Positions 5,064-5,116 of a stretch of 5,116 nt of DNA are shown here, one piece after another. The notes beneath the pieces were generated by a model, which was not told where the DNA came from, did no database searches, and saw nothing but the letters and a program-made list of their open reading frames with translations. Numbering within the stretch: the stretch's first letter is position 1; each line of letters opens with the position of its first letter. Source of the DNA: DASWOJ01 sp036398775 (GTDB taxonomy: Bacteria > Pseudomonadota > Alphaproteobacteria > Acetobacterales > Acetobacteraceae); contig DASWOJ010000089.1 in NCBI GenBank assembly GCA_036398775.1, positions 1 through 5,116 on the forward strand. Direction: 5' to 3'. The translations under genes were made by a program, and so were the position numbers.

Positions 5064-5116
5064 TGTCGCAAGCTGTGACCACCGCCCGGGACGTTCCCGA
5101 GGCGCATCCCGCGGAC
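5063..5116 (+). CDS. Start of an unidentified gene, translationally coupled to marR (18 codons, cut by window edge)
   Basis: An ATG at 5063-5065 overlaps the marR TGA (5061-5063) as TGATG and is preceded by TGAGGA at good spacing. The frame is open to the window end and reads MSQAVTTARDVPEAHPAD: 18 hydrophilic, proline- and alanine-containing residues with no domain. Operons of this type often continue with an EmrA/HlyD-like membrane fusion protein, whose N-termini are similarly hydrophilic and variable. That is only a contextual guess, and I do not assign a function. Confidence 0.6.
   Translation, partial: MSQAVTTARDVPEAHPAD

Overview
The window is GC-rich DNA with densely packed genes. The GC content, PotD/PotA-type ABC transport genes, a MarR regulator beside a DHA2 pump, and a REP-type repeat with a CCCTCTCCC stem all suggest an environmental proteobacterium. 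A Rhodospirillales/Acetobacteraceae-like alphaproteobacterium is my best guess, but nothing in the window fixes the taxon.

Left part (1-2991, minus strand, read right to left): an ABC uptake locus. It runs from a Tat-exported PotD-like substrate-binding protein (1668-2840), through a GntR/FCD regulator 14 bases downstream (766-1653), to a PotA-like ATPase whose first 165 codons are present (1-495); the ATPase continues off the left edge. No permease gene is visible and would be expected beyond the left edge. The 270-base gap between regulator and ATPase holds a 37-base inverted repeat pair (REPIN/BIME-like) directly after the regulator stop codon. It also holds a 17-base dyad, TGTCA-N7-TGACA, 68 bases before the ATPase start. 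A related dyad sits 66 bases before the binding-protein start. I infer that these two sites are operators for the locally encoded FCD regulator, which would control both transcription units.

Right part (2992-5116): a divergent drug-efflux-type pair. An MdtD/HsrA-like DHA2 major facilitator transporter (minus, about 2992-4491) and a MarR regulator (plus, 4593-5063) flank an AT-rich control region with a 30-base imperfect palindrome (4561-4590). Candidate -10 elements for both directions lie inside the palindrome, as expected for a repressor that shuts off the pump and itself together. The marR gene has no Shine-Dalgarno sequence, and its predicted transcript starts at or next to the ATG. A further gene starts at 5063 in a TGATG overlap with the marR stop and leaves the window after 18 codons.

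Most unusual points: the shared dyads at equal distance from two start codons; an N-terminal extension of the GntR regulator made of about ten 5-residue repeats, matched by a 15-base DNA repeat; and the compact bidirectional promoter/operator. All families are recognisable. I see no clearly new enzyme system, CRISPR array, RNA gene or insertion sequence.
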